Shown: in pieces, positions 33,158 to 44,442 of the stretch | Position numbering within the stretch: position 1 is the stretch's first letter | Layout of the letters: every line of letters begins with the position of its first letter | From: Doryteuthis pealeii | Taxonomy: Eukaryota; Mollusca; Cephalopoda; Myopsida; Loliginidae | Length of the DNA: 64,000 nt | Assembly: GCA_023376005.1 (NCBI GenBank) | Contig: CM042147.1 | Coordinates: 115,207,712-115,271,711 of the forward strand | Direction: 5' to 3' | The notes under the pieces: model-generated | The model's input: the letters and a program-made list of their open reading frames with translations, nothing else | Databases searched by the model: none | Told to the model about the DNA's origin: nothing | Made by a program: the position numbers and the translations under genes

Positions 33158-33180
33158 AGTAATATTATTCACCTTTTATA

Positions 33181-33215
33181 TTCCTCTAGTAGAGCTACCC
33201 AGTGTTACCCGGGAT
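33181..33215. repeat. Short ACCC...GGGT hairpin repeat
   Basis: CTACCCAGTGTTACCCGGG can form a small hairpin. Related sequences are at about 52666-52690 and 52260-52285. Confidence 0.4.
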
Positions 33216-33394
33216 TTAAAAAACTAAAAATAAATCTCTTATTTCTATCTATACATAGATCAATAAATTCTTTTTTATGTATTTGTTTTATTATCTATTA
33301 TTCTTTATATATATTCTTGTTTTTAAGTTGTTTATCTTTATTATTATTATTATTATTATTATTGTTTGTACTTTTTCTTTGCTCTAGAGAGAGC

Positions 33395-33838
33395 TCAACT
33401 TCCCAGCTTCTGTTCTCTACTGAGACAGTGTTATCTCCGATGACTGGGCCATGTCCACCAGATGGATGATGGACGAATCCCGAAGGATATCCTCTATGCA
33501 GAGCTTTCATCGCCCACAGCTGTGTTTCAAGGATTTCTGCAAGAATGATCTCAGGTGCTTTGGTATTGCCCCTTCCAGCTAGGAAAACTTGGCTCAGTAC
33601 CGCCCTCGGTGGTGGAGGGCTCTCTGTAACAGACTGTTCATGTCCGAAGCCACACTGGTGCAACACCATGAAACCAAGAAGTCCAGAAGAAAGCAACGGC
33701 AACAAAGCACCGGCACAGCAACATCTTCAGGAACAGCCTTCACATGCAACATCTGTGGTCGTGAATGTTTTTCAAACATTGGACTTTACAGTCAAAGGAG
33801 GTGCTGTAAATTATGGGGCACAAAAAACTATATTATAG
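33395..33838 (+). pseudogene. Non-LTR RT C-terminus with zinc tail
   Basis: About 33440-33510 reads GHVHQMDDGRIPKDILYAEL. In another frame 33560-33815 reads NLAQYRPRWWRALCNRLF, and the end reads FTCNICGRECFSNIGLYSQR, a C-x2-C zinc-type tail. At least two frameshifts. Same group as the element at 4081. Confidence 0.75.
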
Positions 33839-33840
33839 TA

Positions 33841-34125
33841 GGAAGCACGTGGTGTAATGGTTAAAGTCATGGGAAATGGACTCGTCGTCCCGAGTTCAAA
33901 TCCTGGATGTGTTAACTGCATTTCACTTAGCGCTAATACCCTTGGGAAAGGTATGAATCCTACTCTCCCTCCAGCTATGGATAAATAGTAGGGCAGACTG
34001 GGCTCTTTAACCTTGGTTCAGCAACCAGTCTAGGAGAAGGAAAACTCTGAATTCAAACCTGTTGAACTCCACTTAAGAAATAGACCTTGTGTCACATCCT
34101 ACTTGTGCGGAGGGGTTGGTAAATA
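33841..34125 (+). mobile_element. SINE-2, full-length reference copy
   Basis: A-box region GTGGTGTAATGGTTAAAGTC and B box GAGTTCAAATCC form a tRNA-like head. Body: CATTTCACTTAGCGCTAATA, CCCTTGGGAAAGGTATGAAT, GGGCAGACTGGGCTCTTTAA, TAGGAGAAGGAAAACTC, TTGTGTCACATCC, GGGGTTGGTAAATATATA. About 285 bp, directly after the decayed LINE end at 33838 and with a TA tail. Confidence 0.9.
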
Positions 34126-34371
34126 TATATATATATATTATAGTCTTCCAAGACTGAAATGCCAATGAATATTCTTCTTCTTCTTTGTACTTTTTCTTAT
34201 GTTTTATCCTTTCTTAGTTTGTTCTATTTTTCAATCCTTTTTAAATTCTTTTTTTGATATATCACTGATTTATACTATTTTTATTTAGCTTTTCTTATGA
34301 GAAAATGATGGTTAAAAACTTCTTAATCCTCTCTCAGACAATAAAGGGTGTTATTAAACTTTGGTTTTTAA

Positions 34372-34510
34372 AAAGGGTAGGGGCTTGCCGTAAGGGCAAT
34401 AGTGTTGGGACAATCATAGAGGTGCTAGGGCTTGACATGACCAGCTAACTGATCGCAAGGTGCCTCTACGACCACCTGTATAGCCTAAAGAAGGGACAAA
34501 GTGGAGAGTT
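34372..34510 (-). repeat. Dispersed repeat family D, copy 2
   Basis: Reverse complement of 833-930, with AGGGGCTTGCCGTAAGGGCA and AGGTGCTAGGGCTTG. Confidence 0.7.
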
Positions 34511-34985
34511 CCATGTAATGGTAATTATATATCAAACCTACAATTTATCTTACTAGGATTTATCTGGCATTTGTTTTTGAGTAAAAAACAAAAATCAAGG
34601 TTACCAGAAAGAGAGAATGAAATTGATTGCATTAGATTTACTAGTATTTACAGTTTATACTACAAAACAAAAATTTGATTTTATCCTTCCAAATTATTGA
34701 ATAGTATTGTATCATTAATAATTTCATTTACTTATACTTTTAAGAACATAAGTATTTACATTTTTTTTAAACTATCCAGGCATATTTCTTTTATTAAATA
34801 AGTTTACTCTCAATCCTACATATTCCTTTTCTTTTTCGTATTTCTGCAGCGACTCTTATATCCATATTAACTCCTAATTTAAGCATGCTGTTTTTTTTTG
34901 TTTTTTTGTTTTTTGTTTTTTTAAGAAAACTAATAGCTGACATTGCCTTTTTTTTAATTGCTCCCAGTAATTAAAAAAAAAAAAA
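34511..34985. other. Unassigned AT-rich stretch
   Basis: T-runs at 34889-34922 and an A-run at 34973-34988. No gene. Confidence 0.4.
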
Positions 34986-34988
34986 AAA

Positions 34989-35215
34989 GTCGTCTTCCTG
35001 AAGTTGGTATCAGCCAGACAGCGATGGAGTCTATCCTCTTTTCACTAGCGCTAGACCAAGGAGATTGTTTTCTTTGCATCTGAGGTGGAGCGCCACACCT
35101 ACCTTCTCACTTTACCATACAGATCCCTGAGCTACTCATATTCTGAGTTGGCGAGGGCCAGTATCGAATCAGGAACCATGAGGATTCTAGCCGAATAGTC
35201 TACTGGAGTCTGATC
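34989..35215 (-). mobile_element. SINE-1 copy, diverged
   Basis: Reverse SINE-1 next to an A-run. Body words present; the B box is weakened (AGTATCGAATCAGG on the plus strand) and the A-box end is degenerate. Confidence 0.85.
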
Positions 35216-35409
35216 TAAATAAATGAGAACAATTGTTTGTAAAAAAAAAAAATAATATAAAAAAAATTTGAATATATAAAAATTCAGAAAACATGTCTGG
35301 TTTAGCATGATTAGTAAACTTGCTTTTTTCAGTAAGTATAAAATAACTATAATAACAAAAAAGAAAGAAAGAATAGCCGAAGAGAAAGAAAATTCAATTT
35401 ATGATTTTT

Positions 35410-35702
35410 GTGACCATCCTTTAGGCTTCGAACAAGAGCGCTTGTCCAGCGGAGATCCTTTGGTTTGAGCAGAGTGTAATCCTTAGTGAAGAATCCGTTG
35501 GTAGTTCCTTGGTGCTCTTCAGTCTTGCAGGTCCTTTATCAATGATTGCAAATGGACGTCTTTTAATATCAGCAATTAAGTAGTTAACCAACCACGTATT
35601 CGGGCTGTTGATTGGCTGAGGTTTAAACTACATGACCTTGCTTAGTCTATAAATTTAAGTGGTAGATTGCAGCACAGCTTGTATACAACCAATAATCCAA
35701 CA
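35410..35702 (-). repeat. Family A, copy 3
   Basis: Near full-length reverse copy: CCATCCTTTAGGCTTCGAAC, TCCTTGGTGCTCTTCAGTC, ATGATTGCAAATGGACGTC, GCTGTTGATTGGCTGAGG, CATGACCTTGCTTAGTC, ending at TATACAACCAATAATCCAAC. Confidence 0.85.
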
Positions 35703-35783
35703 GCGAGTCTCTACCAATTTTCATTTATAAAAGGATATACACTCAATTGTTGTTCAAACATACAGACAAACATACAGAATATT

Positions 35784-35819
35784 TCTCATATATATATATT
35801 ATATATATATATATATACA

Positions 35820-35852
<33 letters not shown>

Positions 35853-35870
35853 CTGTGTCTGTGTCTGTGT
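35784..35870. repeat. (TA)n(TG)n microsatellite
   Basis: TA run followed by GT and TCTGTG repeats. Confidence 0.95.
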
Positions 35871-37558
35871 AAGTTAATCTCATATCTTATTTTGAAATAC
35901 AGAAATGAAAAAGATTATTACAAAATTAGAAATTTCTTATTGAGAAAAATATAAATTATAAAATATCATGTATAAAAAACAAACTAAAACTTTGATTAAT
36001 AGTCTCCTGATATTAATAATGTTATAACATTTTTATTTTATTATATAATAATGTTATAAATATTATTAAGACATTAATCTAATATTCTAATATTTTAAAA
36101 CAACAATATACACAAAAATAATCTGTCCTGTAAAAATGATATAAAAATAAATGATATGAAGAAAAAAAGGAGTTTATTATAAATTCAAATAAAATAATTA
36201 CAACATAAACTATTTTGAAACATTGAAAAAAATAATAAAATAATTAATATCAAGTAATAATAGCATCATGAAACAAAGCAATATTATTTATAAAAACATT
36301 AGCAAAATATACAGCGTTTGAAAAAAGCCATAATAATGCATGAAAAGATATCTAAAGATATAAAAAATAAATTAAGAATGTAAAAAAAACGTACTGAATA
36401 CAACAACAACAAAATATCATAAACAAAATACTGAATTTTTTTTATAAAAGGGTATGAAATATTAATACCAGAAATAATTTATTAGAAATACAAAGACAAG
36501 ACAAAGCCAACTCGATACACATAAATGAAATACGAATGAATAATGGAAAAAATATTTTCAAAAACTTTTTAAAAATATTATTCATCCATCAAGAAATATT
36601 GACAAAGGCTTCAGAATTTGTTATTTTTTTTATTTTTGTTTTGTTCTTTATTTGCTATTTTTCTTCTTCTATTTAAAAAAATTTTTTTGTTTATATTTTT
36701 GTTTCTCTCTTTATCTCTAAATTTATATTTTATCTGGCTCATTTTTGGAAAAGCAAATTTAATCCGATCCCTTTTGGAAGCATCCAGTATCAAAAACATT
36801 AAAAAAAAAGAATGAAAAAGTCATCAAACAAATTTAATTCTTCAATCTTACAAAAGAAAAAAAATAAAGAAGAAATAAAGAAGAAAAAATAAAGAAGAAA
36901 AAATAAAGAAAAAAAAAAAGGAAAAAATAGAAAAAAAAAAGGAAAATTTACATTTCTCATTTTTTTTCCCTTTAATTTTATTTTTATTTGATTAATTTTA
37001 TTTTTAGCTCATTGAATTTTGTTGTTGTTTTTTGGTTTTTTCTGGCTGTTTTTCTTTTGTTTGTTTTTGTTTTCGTTTCCTTGATGTTTTGTTTTTCCTT
37101 ATTTTTTTCCTGGAATTTTTTCTTTGTTTCCTGGCCTTTTTAAAAAAAACAAAAAACGTCAGAAGATTCAACAAAAAAACATTTCAGAATTATTGCTGTC
37201 TTCATTAGTAATGCAACCAGACCCTTCAGCCAAATTTCACCCTCCTTTAAAAAACTAAACAAAACAAACAAAACAAAAACCACCTTTGATGCTGCTTTTC
37301 TTTTAGGCTAATGCTCACAATCCATTCTTATTGCAGCTCCAATAGATTTTGAAATTGCCCCCAATTTGAAAAAAAATTTAATCTATAGATTACCATTCTT
37401 TTATAATGATTTCCCAAACAGGAAGGGGGGGGGGGTCTTTTTTTGGTGTGGGGAGGGGGTCTTAAATTATATAAATAAAGGGCATTATCTGTCTGTTTGT
37501 GTTATCTCAAGCTTGAATAGTACTTTCTAAAATGAAACATTTTTAACATAAAATAATA
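35871..37558. other. 1.7 kb of AT-rich unassigned DNA
   Basis: Many A- and T-runs; GAAAAAATAAAGAA repeats around 36856-36935; G10 near 37426. No frame with a recognisable domain. Nothing supports a gene. Confidence 0.5.
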
Positions 37559-37578
37559 CAGGGTATTTCGGATAAATT

Positions 37579-37616
<38 letters not shown>

Positions 37617-38651
37617 ATATATATATATATAGTTCAGACAACGAATAAAATTGAAAATTATTGCACAGTACATACTTTTGATCTAAGCACTAAATATCTC
37701 AATGAACAAATTAAGTACAATCCTTTTCTTGTGTCCTATAAACATTTATTTTGCGTACTATTAACATGCTTGTTTTAATGTACCGACTGGCTGTTTGGGA
37801 TCAATTTGACATACTTATATTTGGTTATTTTTCTCTGTAGGCTGGAGGTATTGACGCAGACTATGCATCATTTAAAAGCTTGGACCATTCTTCATTCATG
37901 TACATGATGACAGATAGAATGGATGACTGGAACCCACCTGAATCATGGAAGAGAATAACTTGTATCATGATGATCTACGCCGGCCATCAAAGTAAGGAAT
38001 TATGGTTGCTGCCCAGTGCTCCCTGAACACTGTAAAAACAATCAGGCATGAACTGGAGAATTGCAATGGAGACAATGAGGCTGTGGCTAGAAGAAAGCAG
38101 CATAACAGACAATCTGATTGCGTTCATACAGCATTTTTTCAGAAATGGTATCAAGTTAAATTCAGATGCCTATGTGGAGTTGCTAAACACTGTAGCTAAT
38201 GGTAGGCTATAAGTATGGTAGCAGGATTCGGCCCCCTTTTACATCTCTGGGAAATGTCAAAAATGGTTGTCGGCGAACTTTTACAACTACACCAGTCCCA
38301 ATGTTTGGCCCCAAACTCCCAAGATCTTAATCCCATGGATTATTATATATGTGAGTGCTGTTGAGAAAGACACCAATTGCCGTGCCAGTACTACAAAAGC
38401 CCAATTAATTGACAGAATTAAGGTAGTTTTTGAGTCTCTTCCCAGGGAAACTGTAACATCAGCTTGCTCCAGGTTCCAGAGCAGGATTGATGCTGTGATC
38501 GATGCTAATGGCAGTTATTTTGAGTGAAATTTGTTGACAGTAGTGTAATTTCCATGCCTGTTGAATTTCTTAACAATCCATTAAATTTTGTAGTTACCAA
38601 GCACTTTTTCTTTTTTCTTATGAAACTGTCAAATTTCTCCTGAACACCCTG
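37559..38651 (+). mobile_element. Mariner-type (DD37D) transposon relic with both TIRs
   Basis: Starts CAGGGTATTTCGGATAAATT and ends AATTTCTCCTGAACACCCTG, imperfect inverted repeats flanked by TA on both sides (37557-37558, 38652-38653), the Tc1/mariner target duplication. The left side is expanded by a TA run. Transposase remains: HTH region ending MVAAQCSLNTVKTIRHELEN (about 38002-38061), then after an internal deletion HFFRNGIKLNSDAYVELL, QDSAPFYISGKCQKW, and the C-terminal ACSRFQSRIDAVIDANG (38463-38513). Frameshifts and loss of the first catalytic region make it non-functional. Confidence 0.85.
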
Positions 38652-38761
38652 TAAAAAGATGCTCCAAAAATAATGCCTCCGATTTATTTGCACAGGAATT
38701 ACAACAGGTATATGAAGCACTATAACAACAATGGATAGACAAAAACTTCAGTTATAATACA

Positions 38762-39027
38762 TTCATGGTGTAATGGTTATCACTGTAAAAAATGGATACA
38801 GTGATATGAGAGTTCAAATCCTGGACAAAGCTGGTTGCATTTCACATAGCACTAACACCCTTGGGAAATATATGAATCTGACTATTCTCCTGCCTGCTGG
38901 AGTAATTAGAAATAATAACTATGAATAAATAGTAGGGCAGACTGGAAGGAAAACTTCAATTCAAACCAGCTGTACTCTGCATAAAAAATTGTTGCATACT
39001 GCTCATGTCAGAGGGATTGGGTATATA
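38762..39027 (+). mobile_element. SINE-2 copy, diverged
   Basis: Head TGGTGTAATGGTTATCAC and B box AGAGTTCAAATCCTGG; body CATTTCACATAGCACTAACA and GGGCAGACTGG. An AT-rich insertion of about 25 bp lies before it (38901-38926), and the tail GGGTATATAT runs directly into the next SINE. Confidence 0.8.
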
Positions 39028-39028
39028 T

Positions 39029-39255
39029 CGGATTAGCTCAGTCGGTAGAGCATTCGGCTAGAAACCACAAGGTTCCTAGTTCGATACCGGCCCTCGCCAA
39101 TTCAGTGTATGAGTAGCACAGGGATCTGTGCAGTAAAGTAAGGAGTTGATGGTAGGTGTGGCGCTCCACCTCAGATTCAAAAACAATCTCCTTGGTCTAG
39201 TGCTAGTGAGAAGGGGATAGATTCCCTGGCTGTATTGGCTGCCCCAATGACTTAC
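39029..39255 (+). mobile_element. SINE-1 copy
   Basis: Head TTAGCTCAGTCGGTAGAGCA, B box AGTTCGATACCGGCC and full body; the 3' end is shortened (lacks GATACCGACTTTAGG). Inserted immediately after the TA-rich tail of SINE-2. Confidence 0.9.
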
Positions 39256-39262
39256 TATATAT

Positions 39263-39293
<31 letters not shown>

Positions 39294-39300
39294 TATATAT
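39256..39300. repeat. (TA)n microsatellite
   Basis: TA run between SINE-1 and the first palindrome. Confidence 0.9.
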
Positions 39301-39347
39301 AATAGTATTTGATAATTTGCTTGAAGCATTGTTAAGTAAAGTATATC

Positions 39348-39502
39348 ATTTCTATTTTGAAGGCAATTACAATGCGTATAAAATAAAATAAAATATTGTC
39401 CAATGTCTAATCAATTTCCAAGTTGATTAGACATTGATTAGACATTGGACAATATTTTATTTTATTTTATATGCATTGTAATTGCCTTCAAAATAGAAAT
39501 AA
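39348..39502. repeat. TA-embedded palindrome 1
   Basis: Left arm TTTCTATTTTGAAGGCAATT ... ATTGTCCAATGTCTAATCAA and its reverse complement on the right, separated by TTTCCAAG. The right arm has an 11-bp extra repeat of GATTAGACATT. TA runs lie outside. No hammerhead core in the arms. Confidence 0.85.
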
Positions 39503-39510
39503 TAATAATG

Positions 39511-39541
<31 letters not shown>

Positions 39542-39596
39542 GAGGTTAAGTAAACAAACAAATGTGTTTATTTTTACATGGCTTTGAGCCGACAAT

Positions 39597-39818
39597 TTTT
39601 GGAGGATATGTGCTTAATTGAAGCCATACCTAATTTTTGAAAATTAATTAGTTAATAATTAATGAATTTTTAGGCGGGCATATATGTTCAAATGTAAGCC
39701 TAATTTTCTCAATTTGTTTAGCCTTACATTTGAACATATATGCCCGCCTAAAAATTCATTAATTATTAACTAATTAATTTTCAAAATTAGGTATGACTTC
39801 AATTAAGCACATATCCTC

Positions 39819-39822
<4 letters not shown>
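39597..39822. repeat. TA-embedded palindrome 2
   Basis: Left arm 39597-39705 (TTTGGAGGATATGTGCTTAA ... TTCAAATGTAAGCCTAA) and right arm to 39822 are near-exact reverse complements around a short spacer. A long TA run follows at 39823-39861. The preceding 39541-39596 matches the reverse of 21946-22005. No hammerhead core. Confidence 0.85.
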
Positions 39823-39861
<39 letters not shown>

Positions 39862-39864
<3 letters not shown>

Positions 39865-40219
39865 ACTTTTTTTCTCTTTGTGACTGTTACACAATATTAA
39901 AGCAATTGATTTAAAAATTTCTAAAGCAAGACCCCTCCCTCATGACTTTAAGTCATGAGGTGCCTCTGGGTTAAAGTCTAGCTGTCAACACTTTATTGTA
40001 TAAGTTGCCCAGTTATGCACATATCTTCATTTAAATTCTAAATTTCATTTTAAATTCAAAGATTCAGTCATGATAATTTTTCATCACACTCTTAAGCATC
40101 TTAAAAAATAATCAAATTAAATATGAATATGCATGAGATCATTTGCATAATCATATTATCAATAGAGAGAAGCATTTCACTATTGTGTAACGGTAACAAG
40201 CTCAATTACAAGATCACTA
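39862..40219. other. Unassigned, with small palindrome
   Basis: CCTCATGACTTTAAGTCATG + AGG at 39941-39963 is a near-perfect short palindrome. No gene. Confidence 0.45.
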
Positions 40220-40975
40220 CTCAACATCATTAGATCATGCTGACAGCACAGATCCCCATAACTCTCTCTTGCCACCCATCCCTATTGGTCATTGCTCCTT
40301 GCACATCTCAACATGGAAGATATTCTCTCTTTTATGAGGGAAATAAAATTATACCATAGAATATAGACATGAAACCATACAATACCATACAACATAATTT
40401 CAAACCATACAACACATTTTCAAAACCAATTACTAAAAAGTATAAATATAAATACATGATATGTATAACTTCCTAACTGTTAAGCATGACATAACCCCAG
40501 ACGGGTTGATATGCAGTTAAAATCAATAAACCAACAAATAAACAAACATACTCAACATCATTAGATCATGCTGACGGCACAGATCCCCATAACTCTCTCT
40601 TGCCACCCATCCCTATTGGTCATTGCTCCTTGCACGTCTCAACATGGAAGATATTCTCTCTTTTATGAGGGAAATAAAATTATACCATAGAATATAGACA
40701 TGAAACCATACAATACCATACAACATAATTTCAAACCATACAACACATTTTCAAAACCAATTACTAAAAAGTATAAATATAAATACATGATATGTATAAC
40801 TTCCTAACTGTTAAGCATGACATAACCCCAGATGGGTTGATATGCAGTTAAAATCAATAAACCAACAAACAAACAAACATACTCAACATCATTAGATCAT
40901 GCTGACGGCACAGATCCCCATAACTCTCTCTTGCCACCCATCCCTATTGGTCATTGCTCCTTGCATGTCTTCGTC
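40220..40975 (+). repeat. 331-bp tandem array of I-like retrotransposon 3' ends
   Basis: Units start CTCAACATCATTAGATCATG at 40220, 40551 and 40882, an exact 331-bp period; 2.3 copies, nearly identical. Each carries the last codons of the I-like ORF (MEDILSFMREIKLYHRI, stop) and its 3' untranslated region ending CAATAAACCAACAAA. Compare the single copy at 41790-42010. Confidence 0.9.
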
Positions 40976-41009
40976 ATGTCATCCAGTATCTGCACAGAAC
41001 TGATTGATG

Positions 41010-41362
41010 TAGCTTATATTATTTGGATTATGCGGACTATTGTCCTCATCTTTTTTCTCATCTTTAGGACGATGTGCCCTCTGGCTTTCTTCGAACTCGG
41101 GAACCTTCTTCTTGAACTTGGGAACTTTCTTGCTGTGAAGGCTCCCAATTATGACAAGAAGATTCCCGATTTCAAAGAGAAGGTTACCAAATTTGCGGAA
41201 GGGGTTCCGGATTTTGAGACGGTTTCCGAGGCCGACAAAAAATACCCGAAGAAGGCTGGAGGGTACATTGGCTGAAACGTTGTGCAGATAACAATAAAGA
41301 TGAGGATAATAGTCCAAATAATACAAATAATACAAATCATCAAGCCTCATCTCAAAAATTTA
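41010..41362. mobile_element. Family B foldback, copy 3
   Basis: Left arm (TATTATTTGGATTATGCGGA, CTATTGTCCTCATC) and right arm (GATGAGGATAATAGTCCAAA, TAATACAAATCATCAAGCC) are inverted repeats; the arms meet near GAAGGCTCCCAATTATG at 41140. The plus-strand frame reads APNYDKKIPDFKEKVTKF then YPKKAGGYIG. It interrupts the RNase H region of the following retrotransposon. Confidence 0.8.
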
Positions 41363-41369
41363 GAGAAAT

Positions 41370-41837
41370 AATGAAAGAGCAGACTCCACAGCTAAATCGG
41401 CTCTAGATTTGATCCCCGACAATCTCAAGATACTATATACTGATTTGAAACCTAAAATTAATAGATTCCTTCATACAAAATGGCAAAAACACTGGAATAA
41501 CAACATCCACAATAAACTCTTCCTAATCAAACCCACTTTGGGAGGCTGGAGACCAACTTTAAGAAAGTCTAAAAAGGAACAAGTCATTGTGTCCCGATTA
41601 TGCATTGGTCATACAAGACTAACGCACTCCTATATACTCAAACAAGAACAACAACCACAATGTGGAACATGTCAAACACCTTTGACAGTTAAACACTTAT
41701 TCATGGAATACAGGTTTTTTGCTCACATCAGAAACCGTTATTTTAAAGCAAACAATATGAAAGATCTATTTGAAAATGTCAACATGGAGGATATTCTATC
41801 TTTTTTGAGGGACCTAAAATTATACCATAGAATATAG
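41370..41837 (+). pseudogene. I-clade-like retrotransposon, RNase H end and C-terminus
   Basis: Opens in frame with NERADSTAKSALDLIP, the last conserved motif of a LINE RNase H domain, then LGGWRPTLRKSKKEQVIVSR, LCIGHTRLTHSYIL, and a Cys/His tail CGTCQTPLTVKHLFME (C-x2-C...H), ending KLYHRI. About 155 residues without a stop, so it is young, but everything upstream is cut off by the family B element. Confidence 0.8.
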
Positions 41838-42020
41838 ACATGAAACTAATCAATATCATACAACATAATCCCCAATAATGCTGACACATTGTTAAAAACC
41901 AATGACTAAAAAAGTATAAATATAAATACAATATGTATAACTTCCTAACCGTTAGGCATGACATAACCCCAGATGGGTTGATATGCCGTTAAAATCAATA
42001 AGTAACAACAACAACAACAA
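41838..42020 (+). mobile_element. 3' UTR and tail of the I-like element
   Basis: Contains CATGACATAACCCCAGATGG and GTTGATATGCCGTTAAAATC and ends in an AAC repeat tail. The same sequence is seen at 40350-40550 and 48045-48210. Confidence 0.8.
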
Positions 42021-42113
42021 ATGATGATGTAGGTTTTGCTGGTTAGCCAACACTGGTGTGTCTATGTGTAGGTCTCCACAGAAGAAAGTCAATTTAAAAA
42101 GTTATGATGTCTA

Positions 42114-42577
42114 TGTTGCATACCCTTTTCATTACTTTCTTTTATTCTTCTTCTGACGTCTTTTCTATCTTACGTCTTCTTCTAACATCTCTTCTAGCGT
42201 CTGGACTTCTCTTGGTGGTCAGTCGCACTTAACTCATTTCTTCTTCTAGATTAGTCTTGTTACCAAGACATTCACCAACCACAAAACCTTGTTATTTTCT
42301 TAAGCTTTTATTTAATTATTATTTTACTTAACTAAACATTTCATGTAACTAAACATAGCGTGCGTATGCAGTGAGTTCCAGTTAAGGCAGGACATCTTCA
42401 CTGCCTGACGTCCAAACTGAAACTGAGGACCCAAACAGGTCCCACGTGACTTCACGTATTTCGCGGGCTTTCTGTACTATTCCACGGAGAGTCCCGCCCG
42501 TGATATGAAAAGGGCCATCCCTTTAGAGATACAGGGGATTGACAATAATCTTATGCAACCGCATAGATTATGTAACA
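42114..42577 (+). mobile_element. Solo LTR, related to 2768-3350
   Basis: Starts TGTTGCATAC and ends ATTATGTAACA, with TCTA repeated on both sides (42110-42113 and 42578-42581), a 4-bp target duplication. CG-richer promoter-like part around 42400-42520. 464 bp. Confidence 0.8.
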
Positions 42578-42824
42578 TCTAGACTGTTGTCAAGATGAGT
42601 TTGCCTATTTGAATGAAAGTTATGTAGATAGTCTGAATAAATTTGGAACAAAAATCTTTAGAAATGAACAAATAATCTGGATACTTTTTTCAATCTCCCT
42701 CATAAATTCAGCTTCAGTCTTGATATTTCTAATACAATTTCTATAAGATAATTTCAATGATTGTCATCAAATGGCAGCAAATTTAATCAAGCTGTAGCTG
42801 TGTCAGTACTACTTTATGATTGCA

Positions 42825-43530
42825 CCATGCTATATAAAGTGTGCTGGAATCCACCACTTAAACTTATAGACTTGGCATGGTGATATAGATTAAACCCCAG
42901 CCAATCAACAGCCAGAATAAATGGTTGGTTAACTATTTAATCGCTGATATTGACAGCTGCTCATTTGTCCCTTATTCGACATTGACAAACGGACCTGCAA
43001 ACAGTGAACTTTGCTGTATGCAAGTATTTTACCCAATACTAAGAAACAACCAAAGGATCATACCCAATACTAAGGGACACCAAGGAACAACCAAAGGATC
43101 ATACCCAATACTAAGGCACACCAAGGAACAACCAAAGGATCATACCCAATACTAAGGGACACCAAGGAACAACCAAAGGATCACACCCAATACCAAGGGA
43201 CACCAAGGAATAACCAAAGGATCATACCAATACTAAGGGACACCAAGGAACAACAAAGGATCATACCCAATACTAAGGGACACCAAGGAACAACCAAAGG
43301 ATCATACCCAATACTAAGGGACACCAACAACCAAAGTCATACCCAATACTAAGGGACACCAACGAACAACAAAGGACCATACCCAATACTAAGGGACACC
43401 AAGGAACAACAAAAGTATCATACCCAATACTAAGGGACACCAAGGAGCAACCAAAGGTTTCTTCACTAAGGATCATGCTATGCTTAATACAAGGGATCTC
43501 TTGCTTGAAGCCTATGGATGGCCAGAAAAA
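42825..43530 (+). repeat. Family A, copy 4, with expanded 41-bp minisatellite
   Basis: Start (CTATATAAAGTGTGCTGGAA, CACTTAAACTTATAGACTTG) and end (CTTGAAGCC, AAAATCATAACAG) are normal family A. The single-copy phrase CACCAAGGAACAACCAAAGG has expanded at 43024-43470 into about eleven units of 36-41 bp with ATCATACCCAATACTAAGGG. Confidence 0.85.
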
Positions 43531-43544
43531 TCATAACAGAAGAC

Positions 43545-44035
43545 AAAGCTAGATGGAATTGCATGCTATTTTGAACAAATCCTTGAAGCATCAGAATGCA
43601 CTCATTAATAACAAGCTTCAAAACATTAAACCTACTATTGGAGAATGGAACTTAAAATACAATAAAACTAGAAGTGAACAAGTTGTGCTGACCTGCCTTC
43701 ACAAAGGCCACACCTACATCACCCATCATCATTTATTAGAGGGCACAGAATTCCCAATATGCACTACATGCCAAAAGAGATTTACAGTGAAACATATGCT
43801 GTTAGACTGTGTGGACTTTGTTCTAGTGTGAACAAAATACTACCAAGCAAGAAATTTAAAAAAACCTTTGATGAAAATAAGACCATCCAGGATTTTACAT
43901 TTCCTAAAAGAAGTGGGATTGTACTAAAAAATATGAGTAATTGAACAATAGTAAAAATCTATACGTATACATATTTTTAAACTTAGTCAGCATTAAATGA
44001 CCCACCAAGGTTGATATGCCATAAAACAAACTAAA
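43545..44035 (+). pseudogene. I-clade-like retrotransposon C-terminus
   Basis: Reads LHAILNKSLKHQNALINNKL, IGEWNLKYNKTRSEQVVLT, HKGHTYITHHHLLEG and CTTCQKRFTVKHMLLDC, the same layout and zinc-type tail as 41370, but from another subfamily. Frameshift near 43825. The 3' end is CAGCATTAAATGACCCACC and GATATGCCATAAAACAAAC. Confidence 0.75.
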
Positions 44036-44046
44036 CCAAGCGTTGA

Positions 44047-44246
44047 AGCTCATAAAACAGTAGTTGTACAGCCACTTACTTCCCATCTTACAAATCATCC
44101 AAGTAAAACAAGTACTGGACAAACAGTAATGTTCTGCTCTGTGAAGATACTGAATGCTGTGTAGAGGACTTGCCAAAATCAATGGTTGATAGGGATTGAT
44201 GGGGAGAGAGAGTCAAGGAAATCCATGCTATCATGAATGATGATAG

Positions 44247-44289
<43 letters not shown>

Positions 44290-44407
44290 CCATAAATGTA
44301 CATACATCAGCTCTGTGCGGATACTGGATGCCGTGTAGAGGAATTGCCTAAATCAATGGTTGATAGGGATTGATAGTGAGAGAGAGTCAAGGGAATCCTT
44401 GCTATCA

Positions 44408-44442
<35 letters not shown>

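Noticed and set aside
40220..40975. CRISPR-like array
   Set aside because: Repeats are directly abutting without unique spacers, 331 bp long, and derived from a retrotransposon end.
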